In this document: piece after piece, positions 1 to 10,538 of the stretch
Position numbering within the stretch: the stretch's first letter is position 1
How the letters are laid out: each line of letters begins with the position of its first letter
Source: Lactarius indigo
Lineage: Eukaryota > Basidiomycota > Agaricomycetes > Russulales > Russulaceae
Length of the DNA stretch: 26,842 nt
Direction: 5' to 3'
Assembly: GCA_025766275.1 (NCBI GenBank)
Contig: JAFKAC010000287.1
Coordinates: 1 to 26,842, forward strand
The notes under the pieces: model-generated
What the model was told of the DNA's origin: nothing
Seen by the model: the letters and a program-made list of their open reading frames with translations, nothing else
The model's database searches: none
Position numbers and translations under genes: made by a program

Positions 1-115
1 GATGTGCACCGTCAACACTGGACTTGACACCGGACAAAGTTGCTTACAATCATAAGTGGAAATGGCCCAGGTATCTCGTCGAATGGTAACTGAGAAGCAA
101 CGGTCAATGATCCCG
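1..115 (-). pseudogene. Decayed ERT1 3'-end fragment (left arm)
   Basis: Read on the minus strand, this stretch matches the last exon of the ERT1-like gene at 5632-5740. Both share ATTCGACGAGATACCTGGG and CACTTATGATTGTA, and both end with GTGTTGACGG. The fragment has substitutions and small indels that break the frame after the Ile-Arg-Arg-Asp-Thr-Trp motif, so it is not coding. It is mirrored at 25628-25742. It is probably a segmental-duplication remnant. Confidence 0.75.
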
Positions 116-337
116 TAGTACTAGTAGGTACTAGACAGTGGTGGTTCCAGCTTCGCCAATAGAATTCCATTCCATTCTGCTGATTGTCCGTCTCGATTTT
201 CTTCTTTTCTTCTTTTTTTCTTCTTTCGGTTTTTCTAGTCTCTGGACGTCAAGGAGTGTTGCCAGTGGTACTGTCAGGTGACGCTTAATACCACGAGTGT
301 AGCAGGAGTTTCACCATTAGCTCTAGCTAGCGCTCGT

Positions 338-398
338 GTAGCCGGGCCGAATCCCGGATCCGCACACATTGAACGTTGAACCCCGGCCCGGATGCTAC
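338..398. repeat. GC-rich imperfect palindrome
   Basis: GTAGCCGGGCCGAA (338-351) and the complementary CGGCCCGGATGCTAC (about 384-398) could form an imperfect hairpin. It lies about 210 bp downstream of the MACPF-like stop codon and is mirrored in the right arm at about 25345-25405. One of the four arm differences (C3 against C4) lies just beside it. Its function is unknown; it may be a 3' end or structural element. Confidence 0.4.
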
Positions 399-606
399 GT
401 GCACCCTATCCTGGGGCAGAGGGGGTATCTCACGATGGAGGGTCAAAACGATCTATTCTTCGCTATTTATGTAGCGGTCCCTCGCCATATTCCTACTTTG
501 GTCGTAGGGGGGGACAGGCGGCTGTGTCTACGTGTCTATAGGGGAAAGCTAGTACTATGTTCACATTGGCGCGTCCTTTACAGGATGCCGGCAACTGAAA
601 GAGTAC

Positions 607-2266
607 TCAGGCATTATACAAATCAGTCGGGATATACCAAACGTCCAAGCCCCACTAATATCACGTTGTCAGTCTGCCGTCAATCTGAGACAATGGCCTG
701 AAACTCACACTGAATCCCCTCAATTTCTCCGACTTCACAGAAACCTTCAAGTCCTTCGTTCCAAGCGGCGCAGTCTTCGGGACGATGCCCCACCACCCAT
801 TCGTACCATCTGCCCAATGGTCGTTGACGGTAAATCCGATGACAGTCCCATGGACTCCCGTTCCCCCGGGGAATGCTAAACTACCCCAGACCGGCAGAAC
901 GGCGTGGTCCCGACTACTTTCCATTCCAGGGCCTTGGGAGACGTGCTGGATCCCGTATTTCTTGATATCTTCTGCGCTGGGGTTTGTCCTTCCGACCGAG
1001 AAGGTTCTTATGTTCTTTTGACCCCGGACCCAGGCCGCAGTATCATCCGTGTGATCAATGCGATGCCCCCTGAAAAATCGGTGGTGTTAGCTGGCAAAAC
1101 GCTCAGCAATAGCGAAGAACGTACCGAATAGCGTCGTTATAGCTGACGCTTCGAAGGCTTGTAATGAGCTCGTGACGAGTGAGGATTTGACGAAGTTCCT
1201 CAAGCAAACCCGCAAGGTCATTGAGCACACCCGACAGGTCCAGGGGATTCGTCGAGTAGTTGGAACGTTTGGAATGAATCGATCGGAACAAATCCTCGAT
1301 CTTGCGACGACGCCCGATTTTCGAACTTTCGTCACCGGGGAGGGTACTGTTCCAGAGCACCGCAAGACGAATATCATCGAAAGCCTTGAGAGTGCGGAGG
1401 TACAGGTCAGGATCCATCTCAATGGTTCTTGGGATCTCGGGCTCGATATTGCAGTAATGACGGAGGAGCACGGAGCTCGGGACGGGGTTGCAGTTCTTGT
1501 CGAATCGATTGAGATTTTCGGTAACGCTTGCGTTCATGTCGATATGGGCAGTTCCCATGTCTCCGACGACATTATATTGGACTTCCACAGATACGTTGGT
1601 CTGCTTTGCCACGGTATTGACCTGCGCTTCAACCTTTCCCGACCCTTGGGCGTCAACATTAACGCCGATGGAGCTCTTGAACTGCTTTAGAGTGGACTCG
1701 GACTGGGAAGTGCATTTCCTATAATAAAATGCATTTGTCTCGGTGTATACGTAGATCAAAATGAAATCTTACCAGACCGCAGTGAACCTAGCTTCATGAG
1801 AAATCTCGTGAACATAATAGTCACCGAACTGTTTACGGAACGCAGGAGGATTTTTGATCAAGGACTTGGCTACATCCTTGAGCTTGGCACCATTGCTAAT
1901 GCGCGTAGAATGTCCGCGCTTCTCGCATTGAAGAACGATTAGCATGCTGTATCCAGTCGAGGCACGCGACTGAGAGAAATCGAATCCAGTATCGACACTA
2001 GCCTTGACATTGCCACCAGCAAAAGTGATCGATCCGTTACTGCTGAAGACCTCGCTGACGTCGAGCTCGCGAAGATTCTCGATCAAGCGAAGGTTGTACT
2101 GGCTCTGGATCACCTCGTCTCCTACAACTTGAGGGACGATCGTGGCAGGATCAATGGCACTGGCGGGCATGTCGCCAGAAATGCCATCCACTGAACTGCC
2201 CAGCTCCATGCCGGCAACAAAGGTCTCGGCAGATGGAGAGTTATCGAGAGTTGAGAATTTGGACAT
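607..2266 (-). CDS. Putative MACPF-like (perforin-fold) protein, left-arm copy
   Basis: Mirror image of the gene at 23476-25135. Four exons read from the ATG at 2266 down to the TGA at 607, separated by three introns of about 54 nt with GT-AG ends, and give 498 aa without disruption. The middle contains FGDYYVHEI followed by RFTAVW, which resembles the conserved (W/Y)GTH(Y/F)-type signature of membrane-attack-complex/perforin domains. The segments after it, rich in Ser, Val and Asn, resemble the strand-forming regions of fungal MACPF proteins. The C-terminal ~130 aa form a Trp- and Gly-rich segment. No signal peptide is visible, which is common for fungal pore-formers. Coding sequence is identical to the right-arm copy as far as I can compare, so both copies look functional. 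Assignment to MACPF is by motif resemblance only; an uncharacterised fungal family remains possible. Confidence 0.6.
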
Positions 2267-2422
2267 GGCTCTGAAACGGGGGGGGGGGGTCAATAAATCT
2301 GGGATGCAACTGGTGAAGGGCACTTGCTTGTTAAGCGAAGATAGTTGAGTTGAGAAAAAAGGCAAGTTGTCCTGAGTAAGAGAATATACCAGGATGCTGC
2401 AAGATTCGTCGAAAGACGTCCC

Positions 2423-2430
2423 CTTTTATA
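2423..2430 (-). promoter_or_regulatory. TATA box of left-arm MACPF-like gene
   Basis: The minus strand reads GATTATAAAAGGGG, an excellent TATA box, about 160 bp upstream of the ATG at 2266. A run of 12 G (C on the coding strand) lies just upstream of the start at 2278-2289 and may vary in length. The same arrangement is present in the right arm. Confidence 0.7.
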
Positions 2431-2516
2431 ATCAACGATTCCCCAGTTACGGAAGTAATAGATCGTAGGAATGTCTATGCCTGGTCGCCGGAAGAACGGT
2501 GGAATGGACACGCCAA

Positions 2517-2911
2517 TCAAGACAGTGAGAGGATGCTGGGAAACTTGGTCTTTGCTTGGGAACGGAATCACCATGACAGTTGTTGGCCGACAAGTGCAAC
2601 AGACGAAAAGTACGACCGACTGACACCGCACGCATAAGACTGGAGAGAATGCACCACCACAGGAACCAGTGATAATTCATGTACCCAACAGTTGCGACGA
2701 TATAACGGACGGTGCCTATCGAGGACGCATTCGGTGCCACTGGCAGTTGGTTCGGAAATATTATTACAGTACTAAGCCGCTTGCATGTATGATACGGGAC
2801 TTTGCGACGGAATGGATAGGAGCAAAGACGTTCACGACACGGAAGTTTGTACGGAACTTGTACTCCAGTGAGAAGTTTGAAGTAGAGTGTGATATCCATG
2901 GTTTAGGCGAA
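2517..2911 (-). repeat. Shared 5' module (left-arm copy)
   Basis: Mirror of 22831-23225. The stretch is homologous to the 5' flank and first codons of the decayed membrane-protein genes at 18230-18400 and 19972-20385. Shared landmarks on its minus strand include TTCGCCTAAACCATGGATATC, TTTCGTCTGTTGC and GGCCAACAACTGTCATG. It lies upstream of the MACPF-like TATA box. The open frames across it are probably not coding. Confidence 0.75.
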
Positions 2912-3053
2912 GCACATCGACTTCGTTGTTTGCCATTTCACGTGACCTAGGCACATCAATCACACAGATAGTCAGTGTCCACATTCATGGCGATTAGTTG
3001 ACTTCCTCGGCGATTTTGCAAATGCTTCTTCAGCAGCTCAGAAAATAGACCAG

Positions 3054-5085
3054 ACGATGTTCTTGGTGTCTCTCTCAACTACACAAGTGTATGGCAGTAC
3101 CCACCTCACAATTGGGGCCGACGCGAATGGTAACTGCAATGAGTCAGATGCGATGATATTCTTGAAGAATATTGGATCGAAGGCAGAGTAAGTTCCTTGG
3201 CGTACCGAGTGGGAGACATCCTTACCTCGTCAAGCCGAGTGAACGCCGTCGAGACGCTGTATTCTGCGTCCCCTGCGTCCATGTACATCGATCTTCTACT
3301 ACGTAGACTCCATCCCAAGCCTCGATTTCAGCTTCAACCATCTCCCAACTACACCATCCCATACGCTGCTGCTGATTTAGATGCGTTTCAAAAGTTGGAA
3401 AGGTTCGAGAGCATCGATTACTGAGTGTATGAAGGATTGAGTTACCCCAACGTCACGATCAGCAATTCCAACCACAACCTAGGAGTCGAACGTATGTGTC
3501 TTTGTTTCGGGTTTCGCCCATCACTGATATGTTCTTACAGAGTTTTGGAATATGCTGATCATGACTTATGCCCACACTCGTGCGACTGGAGACGGTAGCC
3601 TCATAAGCAGATACGTACGTACGGAGCTTTTATTCTCACCTATCATGGGCCAACAACACCGGATAGAATTCTCTACTGACTTCGTAGGTCGACTACTTGT
3701 CCAACTCGACACTGGTTATCCACGATCGTGTGTTGTTTCCGTACATAATTCTTATTGTTAATAAGCTTGAATGACATTAACACAGGTCCTCTGTGGATGG
3801 GCTGATGACGAACCACCAAACGAACCTCGCCATCGAGGGCATCATCGCCATCGAAGCGATGTCAATGATGGGGTCAGTTGTCAAACAGACGGCCGACGCA
3901 AGCAAGTATTCTGTTCGTGAGGGTGTCTTAGGTGCGTTGCGGAGAAATTGATTCGTCTGTAGAATATAGCCGGGAAGCTTTATAGTCAATGGAAGAGCCT
4001 TGCCCTGGATAGTGATTGACACCTGCTCTCAGCATACGGACAAGTGGGCTCGTGGATATTAGATTTCCCGATGCGTGGTTAGATACCAACGTCGTCGAAT
4101 CATCCGTTGGTCTTATATTTTAGGCTGGAACTTGTTTGGGACGATTATGACCTTGAATTTAGACCTACGCACAAATCTTATTTCGAGAGTTCACAACCGG
4201 GCGTCTCTTAACACAAGCGCAGGTGTATTCCCGCTCACTTACGACAGTACTTATGGATAAACTCTCTTGGGAGTAGCCAGGTGAGCTCCTAGAAGGTTTC
4301 CATCTATAAGGTGCTAGTAACTAAGATTTGTCGCACTGCTCTTTAGCCCTGCGCAGAGTGCAATGTATGCTCCCTTAGCTCTCGTGTCCGTTTATAGCAG
4401 GCGCCTTTTCATTCGGTATCTGCCCAACTATTTTTTTAGAGCTCCCGTCCTCCAAACAACGGTCAACGCTACACCGACCTATGTAGGATGTTTCGCGCGA
4501 CGTTGCACACCGGCATAATTGTCGGGGGGGGGGGGGGGGGGGTTGCAGGTGGCGTTACTGCTTTGATCCTCGTAGTTGGGGTCATCGCATTCGTAGTGCG
4601 GCGGCGACTGAGACAAGATAATTTCCTCGAATCCGTCGGGTCATCCCTTTCGGGCGACGCTATGGAGGCGCACCCCCAGATTGCGGTGACCCCGTTCAAC
4701 CTATCACTTCTCCGAGGCGGCACCGCTAGAAGCAGCGTCTCGGATGGACCGGCAGCAACGGCGGTCTGGGCCTGTGCGGCCGTCGGGACAGCAAGCGACG
4801 GACCGTCTGAGCAACTGCTCCCGCCATCGCAAGGTGTGGCACTCGCCTGTTGGCCTGACCAGTATGGAGCTTGTGCAGCTGCGTTCAGCAGCTACGCGTT
4901 CTCCACCCGCCCACCCACGGCCGCCCTCGAGTGGCTCTAGTACTACCGAGCCGAGTACAGTGACACCTCCACCCGATACTCGGAGACTTCAGACGGAAAT
5001 GGAGATTTTGCGGCGTGAGGTGGAAGAACTGCGTGCAGAAAGATTCGAGGCGCCACCGAGTTATGGCACTGGTGAAGGTGTATAA
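3054..5085 (+). pseudogene. Decayed, 5'-truncated glutaminase A-like (GtaA) gene
   Basis: Fragments in the correct order match fungal glutaminase GtaA (DUF4965/DUF1793 type): IGADANGN..DAMIFLKNIGS (about 3112-3180), ETLYSASPASMYIDLLLR (about 3250-3300), NMLIMTYAHTRATGDGSLIS (3550-3610), SVDGLMTNHQTNLAIEGII (about 3790-3850), SAYGQVGSWILDFP (about 4030-4070), WLDTNVVESSV (about 4075), NLISRVHNRASLNTSAG (about 4170-4220) and PAQSAMYAPLAL (about 4350). A Gly-rich start and transmembrane helix (4488-4600) and a coiled tail, RREVEELRAERFEAPPSYG (to 5085), follow. Damage is extensive: frame jumps around 4070, loss of sequence after ESSV, an in-frame TAA at 4258-4260 and frame changes around 4480 and 4740. 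The N-terminal half is absent because the inverted-repeat arm ends at 3054. The live gene would deamidate extracellular glutamine. Confidence 0.8.
4524..4542 (+). repeat. Poly-G tract (G19)
   Basis: Nineteen consecutive G lie in the Gly-rich segment just before the transmembrane helix of the glutaminase-like pseudogene. Such runs slip in replication and are often mis-sized in sequencing, so the length is unreliable. Confidence 0.9.
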
Positions 5086-5631
5086 CACTATTTGAACATC
5101 CTAGTTTTTTAGACCAGAAATACCTCCGAGAATGTCTTAGCACTTATTTATCTTTTACTGCCGCTGGCATTCGTCTGTCACTGCCATTTAACAAAATGGA
5201 CTGGGGTGTTTGGTTCAGCGAATGACCGAGACGGACGACAGTATTATGAACCCGATACTTAGCACAAGGGGCGCGTTTTGGACCGTTCGTGCACCATTCA
5301 GCGACGGCCGACGTGGGAAGAAAAAAACTGTGACTGACTCATAGAAATCGGGCAGAAAACATCAAGTTAATGAAAAGTTATTCGGTCGCCACCATTGCAC
5401 TCTAATAGGGTCGGAAGGGGCTATCATCATGACAGCCGCCCCTCGTTCAAGTCGGGAAGAGTACCACTTGGTATCATAACAGGGGAGCTTCAGCCGTCAT
5501 AGCTATCCACCGACAAACTCGTTAACGCGAGAGGAAGGGTACAAGCATAGGGCAGAATAAGTTACACAGAAATGTCAACTAACTCGTACAGCTCGTTAAG
5601 TCTCTAATTCGTGCGAGCAGACGTGTGTCCG
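5086..5631. other. Intergenic region between convergent genes
   Basis: This region lies between the convergent glutaminase-like and ERT1-like genes and holds no credible gene. Its right part (about 5490-5631, read on the minus strand) is the ERT1 3' flank. It resembles 25743-25880 beside the right repeat arm, for example TTCTGCCC..GTACCCTTCCTCTCGCG against TTCTGCCC..GTACCCTCCCTCTCGTG. Confidence 0.6.
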
Positions 5632-7661
5632 TCAACACCGGATGAAGTTGCCTACAATCATAAGTGGGATGCCCCAGGTATCTCGTCGAATCGTAAATGA
5701 GAAGCAGCAGTTGATAAATCCCTCCTCGCTGGGGGTAGTAGTGTCCAAGCCAGCAGTTTCTGGTGTTGCCGCACCAGCGCCCTGCGTCATCGTGGGCTTG
5801 AACCGTAATACGCACGACGTCAAAACCGCCTTCTGCGTCGAGTCGAACGCGACGTTGCCGTATTTCTATTCGTAGATTGAATAAGTAAGCACTCCGAAAG
5901 TCAGTGGAGCGCGTACGCACCTCCCAATAGTTCACGGCCGATTCCTCTGCCATGAGTTCGTAGATGCAGAGCCCGCCCTGTTCAAGAGGAATTATTCAAC
6001 GGGGCAACTATGTACAAACCCACACAAACTCACATCTCGGAGCGTGTAACCGTCTATGCCGACAAGCTCCGCAAACTCGCGATTTCCCTTGTAGATCTCG
6101 CCGGTCCGTCGCCAAAGGCACGCCGGAATGCCCATACAAGAGAAAACGCGGTCATAATCCAGCAACAGACGCTCAAAAGCTTCCTCGATAAATACCAAGT
6201 CCTGGGTAAAGTGTGAGTGACGTGAATTCGTATCACGAGGATCGTAGTATGCACCATATCGCGTAGTGATTGCGCAATTGCCTATAGAGTAAGAGTCGGT
6301 GTGGGGTCTTTCATAAATTACTTGATTGGAAAGCTTACACGGAACTTAGGTCTCAACACCGATAGAGGCTGCAGGATCTGCTGCTTTGATTCCTGCGACA
6401 CACTAAGGGCGCCACAATATCAGTAACAACCACCTTCTGGAACTGAGCTTCAACTGACTTGCAGTCCATCCACCGCGACAACCGCGCATAGCCCTTCACG
6501 TAGTTATATGGTTTCAATAAACCGGCCTCGTACTTGGTTCGGATCACCCGCTTCAGTCGTTCGTCACGTGTTCCCGGCGCTGGATCCGCCGCAGTGAGAA
6601 GAAATTTCTGTGAGAAGAAATTTCTCCGCCAGGCTTGCACTAGGCAGCACTGGTGGCACGAGATCAACATATCGCTGCAGAAGGTCGTTGACTTGCGGTT
6701 GCGTTTGCTGCCCCGAAAGGGCCAATGGTTCTGGCACAGTACCATCGTCGTTGCTAGAAGGTGGCTGGGCAACCGTACCCGACATGTCGACATCTGCGCC
6801 CTCGAGGGCATCCCCGCCATTCACGGCTCCGCCAGTGAAAAACGCCTGTTCGTCGAGGGTCTCCAGGAAATCACTTGCGAGACATGAGAGATGTGAGCTA
6901 TGTTCGTTGCAGAATCAGGCGACATGTCACTCACGAGAGGCTAGAGAATTCTCGGCCAAAAGTCTCATGTGGGTAAACAAACGAGTTCTGCGACGCTGGC
7001 AAGCCCGGCCAATTGAGAGGGGGGGCGGTGGGTGTGGGTGTAGAAGCAGCGGCGAAAGGTGTAGTTGCTGCTGCATATATGGACACAATCCATTAGCGCC
7101 CAAGTCACCCAGCAGACAAAAGAGATCGGTGATGGCAGCGAAGAGATATATCATGAATAAAAGGAAGGACATACGCTGGACACTCGTTTCTGCTGCAGGT
7201 GGTGGGGGCATCGTAGCTTGTGCTGGTGTTGCACCCTGCTTACCTGGTCGATTTTCATCATGGCAGAGGTGGCCAATTTCGCGTTTAATGCTAACGGCAA
7301 CGTTAGCAGGGGCGTTGTAAACTCGGCCGCGGACCGCGGGTGAAGGTGAAGGAGTAGGGGTGGGGCCCCAGACCTGAAGGTACGCCTGGTCCACTTCGCA
7401 GGGCAGGAGTGGGACTCACCATCGTTGACACGGTCGTCCTTCGTCGCAAGTCATATGGCTGCGCCTGCAGTAGAGGCAGGCGTGGTTCACCTTGCGCCGT
7501 TTCGCCGCCTTTGGAGGGCGTTTCTTACCGCCAGCTGAGGTATCGTCTTCGCCCTCTTGCGTCATTTCTTGTTGGGTATTGGTGATCGTGGTAGTTGTAA
7601 TTGGAGCTGGAAGCTCGTCGGAGGTGGAGGTGGGGCTGTTGAAGATGGCAGCGTCCATCAT
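5632..7661 (-). pseudogene. ERT1: ERT1/AcuK-type gluconeogenesis regulator, frame broken by a 16-bp duplication
   Basis: Zn2Cys6 transcription factor with a PAS-like domain, of the family that activates gluconeogenic genes in yeasts and Aspergillus (ERT1/AcuK). Nine exons can be traced: 7661-7420, 7290-7175, 7070-6935, 6873-6459, 6402-6339, 6281-6255, 6201-6034, 5977-5921 and 5865-5632. Exons 1-2 encode a basic stretch and six zinc-binding cysteines at about 62, 65, 72, 78, 81 and 90. The C-terminal half carries the family's MGIPACLWRRTGEIYKGN and MAEESAVNYWE motifs and ends GNFIRC. Every exon joins in frame except exon 4, where the 16-bp unit at 6594-6609 is repeated at 6610-6625. The extra 16 bp shifts the frame after LAEKFLLT and would remove the PAS-like region. 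Intron 3 uses an unusual AAG acceptor. The disruption may be a true null allele, a polymorphism or an assembly error; everything else is intact. Confidence 0.87.
6594..6625. repeat. 16-bp perfect tandem duplication in ERT1 exon 4
   Basis: GTGAGAAGAAATTTCT occurs twice, back to back, with no mismatch. Sixteen is not a multiple of three. With one copy, exon 4 would be 399 nt and in frame with both neighbours; with two it is 415 nt and frameshifted. Confidence 0.95.
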
Positions 7662-8487
7662 CGGTCGGTCTCAGCCGTGCTCAACGAACGAAATGCTGAG
7701 TGGAAGAATGACAAGAACACCGATTGTCGGTTCACTGCTTTCAGCTTGTCATCGGGTGAAACCGGTCCCTGGTGCCCACTGCGTCTGGGAATGCAGGACA
7801 GGGCTCCATGCAGATACTATCTCCGGATCAGGACAAAGTAGGTTACCGGGATTGATCTAGTCATCGATTACGCACACTGTATATAAATCACAGGCTCCAA
7901 AGACGCGGTGAGGCCGTAATTCATCACTCGCTATGTCGAAGCACGGCCAATTAGGCGTCTGGCATGCCACACCTAGAACTGAGGCTCTGGTCGCCAGGGT
8001 CGACAACCCACAACACGAACCCACTCGAGCTGCGAAATCTTACTGTGACCGTGTCGTGCACAACACACTGAAGGATGACCACGAATTGCCATCAATATTA
8101 GACCGTATCTGATCCGAACTTACGATAAATCCTGTCGTCTTGCCTCTGCAACACCTCTGTTTTGCCTCTTACGCCGGCCCCTCACAACGCCTATAGTCAA
8201 GTTTTCTGCAGGGTTGCCTCTGTCTAGCCCATATGTCGCGTAATAAAAATGCAACAGAATTAACAAACCGGCATGAAAACGGTTCACTGTTTAGCCGGCT
8301 GGTGGTACTGTTGCCCACCATAATATCCGAAGCGCGAATCTCTCAGCGGGCGGTGCATCTCTTCTCACGAATAGTCCAATCGAGGCCGCGGCGAGACTCT
8401 CAGGCTTGGTATGAAGAACGGCAATGTGTTGTATGGTATTAAATAACTTGCAGCCGCAAAACCTGGTCAAACGATGTACGTTGTCCA
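7662..8487. other. ERT1 upstream region, no gene seen
   Basis: An 826-bp gap between the ERT1-like start and the PEX3 stop, both on the minus strand, so it holds the ERT1 promoter and the PEX3 3' end. A weak TATA-like sequence, TATATAAAT, is visible at about 7880-7888 on the plus strand, roughly 220 bp upstream of ERT1. Short open frames here show no family resemblance. Confidence 0.5.
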
Positions 8488-10365
8488 TTACCGGAAATGA
8501 TCCCCGTAATTCGAGTATATGATTGCCGAGAAGCTCGCCACCTCGTGCAAATCTGACAAACTCTGTGTACGCGAGTTAGCACGCCAAGGGCCTCTGGAGA
8601 GGAGCGAAGGAAGGCACAAACATCGACGAGCTCATTAGGCATGCCATTGAGCGCGAGGCTGCTCCATCTCGCAAGACCTGGCAGGACAGCTGCAACACGC
8701 AGCTGCACCTGATCTTCGCCCTCCTCACCTACGAAGACGTTTTGGGAAAGGCCATCAAATAGTAAAGTGGTTGCGCGATCAAGAGCGCGCTCCAAGACAA
8801 GCGCAAAATCAGACGATGCAAGTAAGTCACGTGTCTCTTCGAGTAACGCCGTGAATTCAGGTTCGTGCATGTCGTTGTGTGTGGGAGGAAAGCCACCACG
8901 CGTGAGGAGGTGCGACAGTGCTGAAGTCGTCGGTGGCATGAGAGTGGAAAGGAAGCTACGAAAGGTAAATCAGGTCCTCTGGAGAATGTGTTTAAATGAG
9001 CCATTTACTTAATTCTGCGTTCAGTGCCTTCAAAGGTGATCTCGTGCTCGACGCGTCGCCGGACGTCGCTTATCAACCGATGCAGTTCTATGGCGCCAAT
9101 TTTGCTCTTCAGTGATACTCTAGATGGTCTCCATGAACGCTATCCTGTTAGTGGGAGTGGATTGCTCACCCTTCGAACACTTCTTCGGCCCCTCTCCGTA
9201 CACGCTCACCAACATCCTTCCAGCCCACATTCAAGATCCACCAACTGAGTGTGAGGTATTTGCGTTCTGTCTCTGCGTCCACACCCCCGCGCCATATGCT
9301 ATCCTCCTCCAACCTAGCTTTCTGACCAACGAAAGCTTCGATATCCTGGTCGACAAGAAACGGGAATGGGGAGGATTCATACTGGCGTCGCGTGCGTGCT
9401 TCTTCACTACGCTCCATCTGCAGGACAGACTGGATGTACTTGTATCGACCAAGAAGGGAGAGCTGGATGTTGGTAAAAATGGTCAGGAGGGTTATGGAGT
9501 AGAGGACAGTGAGCGTTCTTGTAACGGCTGGAGAGACAAATAGTATCATCCAAGGCATGACGGATGGTAACGACGCACTAAGCATTTTGACCTCTCTCCA
9601 AAGCTCCGCTTTGCTCCTCGTAGAAGCGCTCTTGTGAGAAACAGACAAATCAGCCTGGGCGGCGATAAAGGGATCGAAGGCAAAACGGCGACTCACGAGA
9701 CCAGAATCGCTACTGCTGCTGACTACGGAGCTCGACGCAACTGATTCCGACAGTGCGTTTGCTTCACTGAAGGGCGCCAAGGGAGCCGACGAGCCCCCCG
9801 GCCTCTCTAACGACGGCGCCTCCGGAGATTGTAGCGGCTCGACCCAACTCACAGTAGATTCCGCCAACGATGAAGCCTCGGGACGTGGGGAAACGGACAA
9901 AAAGGACGCAGAGCTAGATTCTGAACGGGCGTCCGAGGGACGCACCAATTCTACGCTAGACTCCAGAGACCCCGCAGATCCAACTTTTGGCACGGCAGAA
10001 ATATTGCGCTGCGTCTTTGCAGCGCGCGAGAGGGACTGAAGCTCAGCCGTCAGCGCCTCGACATCCATTTCGTCTAGGATATGCTTGCTGAGTAGCGGCA
10101 AGTAAGTCATGATCGTGAACGAAGTATCCTGGACGTTCTGTCGGAAACGTTTGCGCATACTACGCGAGGTCAGAATATGATATACTGAATTGTTAAATCG
10201 CCCGTACTTTTCTCGTGCCAACCGTTCTTCTCGAACCCGGTCTCCCATGTCCGCAATCCGTCCCATTGCATACCGCCCAACGAGATATAGGCCCCCAACT
10301 ACGCCCGCGGTTCGCGCTAGCCGTTTGCGTCGTTCGTACACATAATTTGTTACAGAGTTTAACAT
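8488..10365 (-). CDS. PEX3: Peroxin-3 (peroxisome biogenesis membrane protein)
   Basis: PEX3 sits in the peroxisomal membrane, docks PEX19 and inserts peroxisomal membrane proteins. Five exons (10365-10208, 10159-9170, 9119-9009, 8955-8622, 8562-8488) join without disruption to about 555 aa, the usual fungal size. The protein starts MLNSVTNYVYERRKR and is followed by a hydrophobic helix, GVVGGLYLVGRY (about residues 20-33). REERLA..MRKRFRQNVQD and LTAELQSLSR follow, matching the PEX3 N-terminal region. The centre is a long Ser-rich insertion. The later parts match the family's VRRRVEHEITFEG, NFLSTLMPPT and SALSHLLTRGG segments. The ATG at 10365 was chosen because the frame upstream shows no family similarity and the charged start plus helix fits PEX3. 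It lies tail-to-head with uL15m (stop at 10539) with only about 170 bp between them. Confidence 0.92.
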
Positions 10366-10538
10366 GGTAATTGGATGAGGGATGGGGACATCAGGCAGCA
10401 GGGTGTGTTGAGGTGCCCTGACAGCCGTGGCGCTTCCTAGGGCAACACGAGAGCACGTGTTAACTTCGGCCCGGTCTATCCATGACTGTGCTTTGCATGT
10501 ATTAGGGCACTTGAGGAAGAAGGCTATATACAATGTGT

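Larger units (their letters stand above)
1..3054. repeat. Left arm of a 3-kb inverted repeat
   Basis: Positions 1-3054 are the reverse complement of 22688-25742. Pairing is i with 25743-i up to about 403, then i with 25742-i after a one-base indel (three C at 404-406 against four in the right arm). Other differences seen are T214/C, A2357/C and A3044/T, giving about 99.9% identity. The arm holds the MACPF-like gene and its promoter. The repeat is already in progress at base 1, so the true outer edge lies outside the window. The inner edge is sharp at about 3054, where glutaminase-like coding sequence begins. Confidence 0.97.

Noticed and set aside
338..362. tRNA T-arm-like sequence (CCGGG..GAATCCCGG)
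   Set aside because: The loop is six rather than seven bases, no A box or acceptor stem pairs with it, and it is better explained as part of the GC-rich palindrome.
1172..1690. 172-codon open frame antisense to the left MACPF-like gene (mirrored at 24052-24570)
   Set aside because: It covers a coding exon with verified splice sites on the other strand and shows no family resemblance.
2447..2899. 150-codon minus-strand open frame upstream of the MACPF-like gene (mirrored at 22843-23295)
   Set aside because: It lies in the shared 5' module, whose other copy (19972-20335) does not preserve the frame; only the last codons correspond to a real gene start of the membrane-protein family, in another frame.
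6610..7320. 236-codon plus-strand open frame
   Set aside because: It runs antisense to ERT1 exons 2-4 and their introns; composition is Arg/Ser/Cys-rich, typical of a shadow frame.
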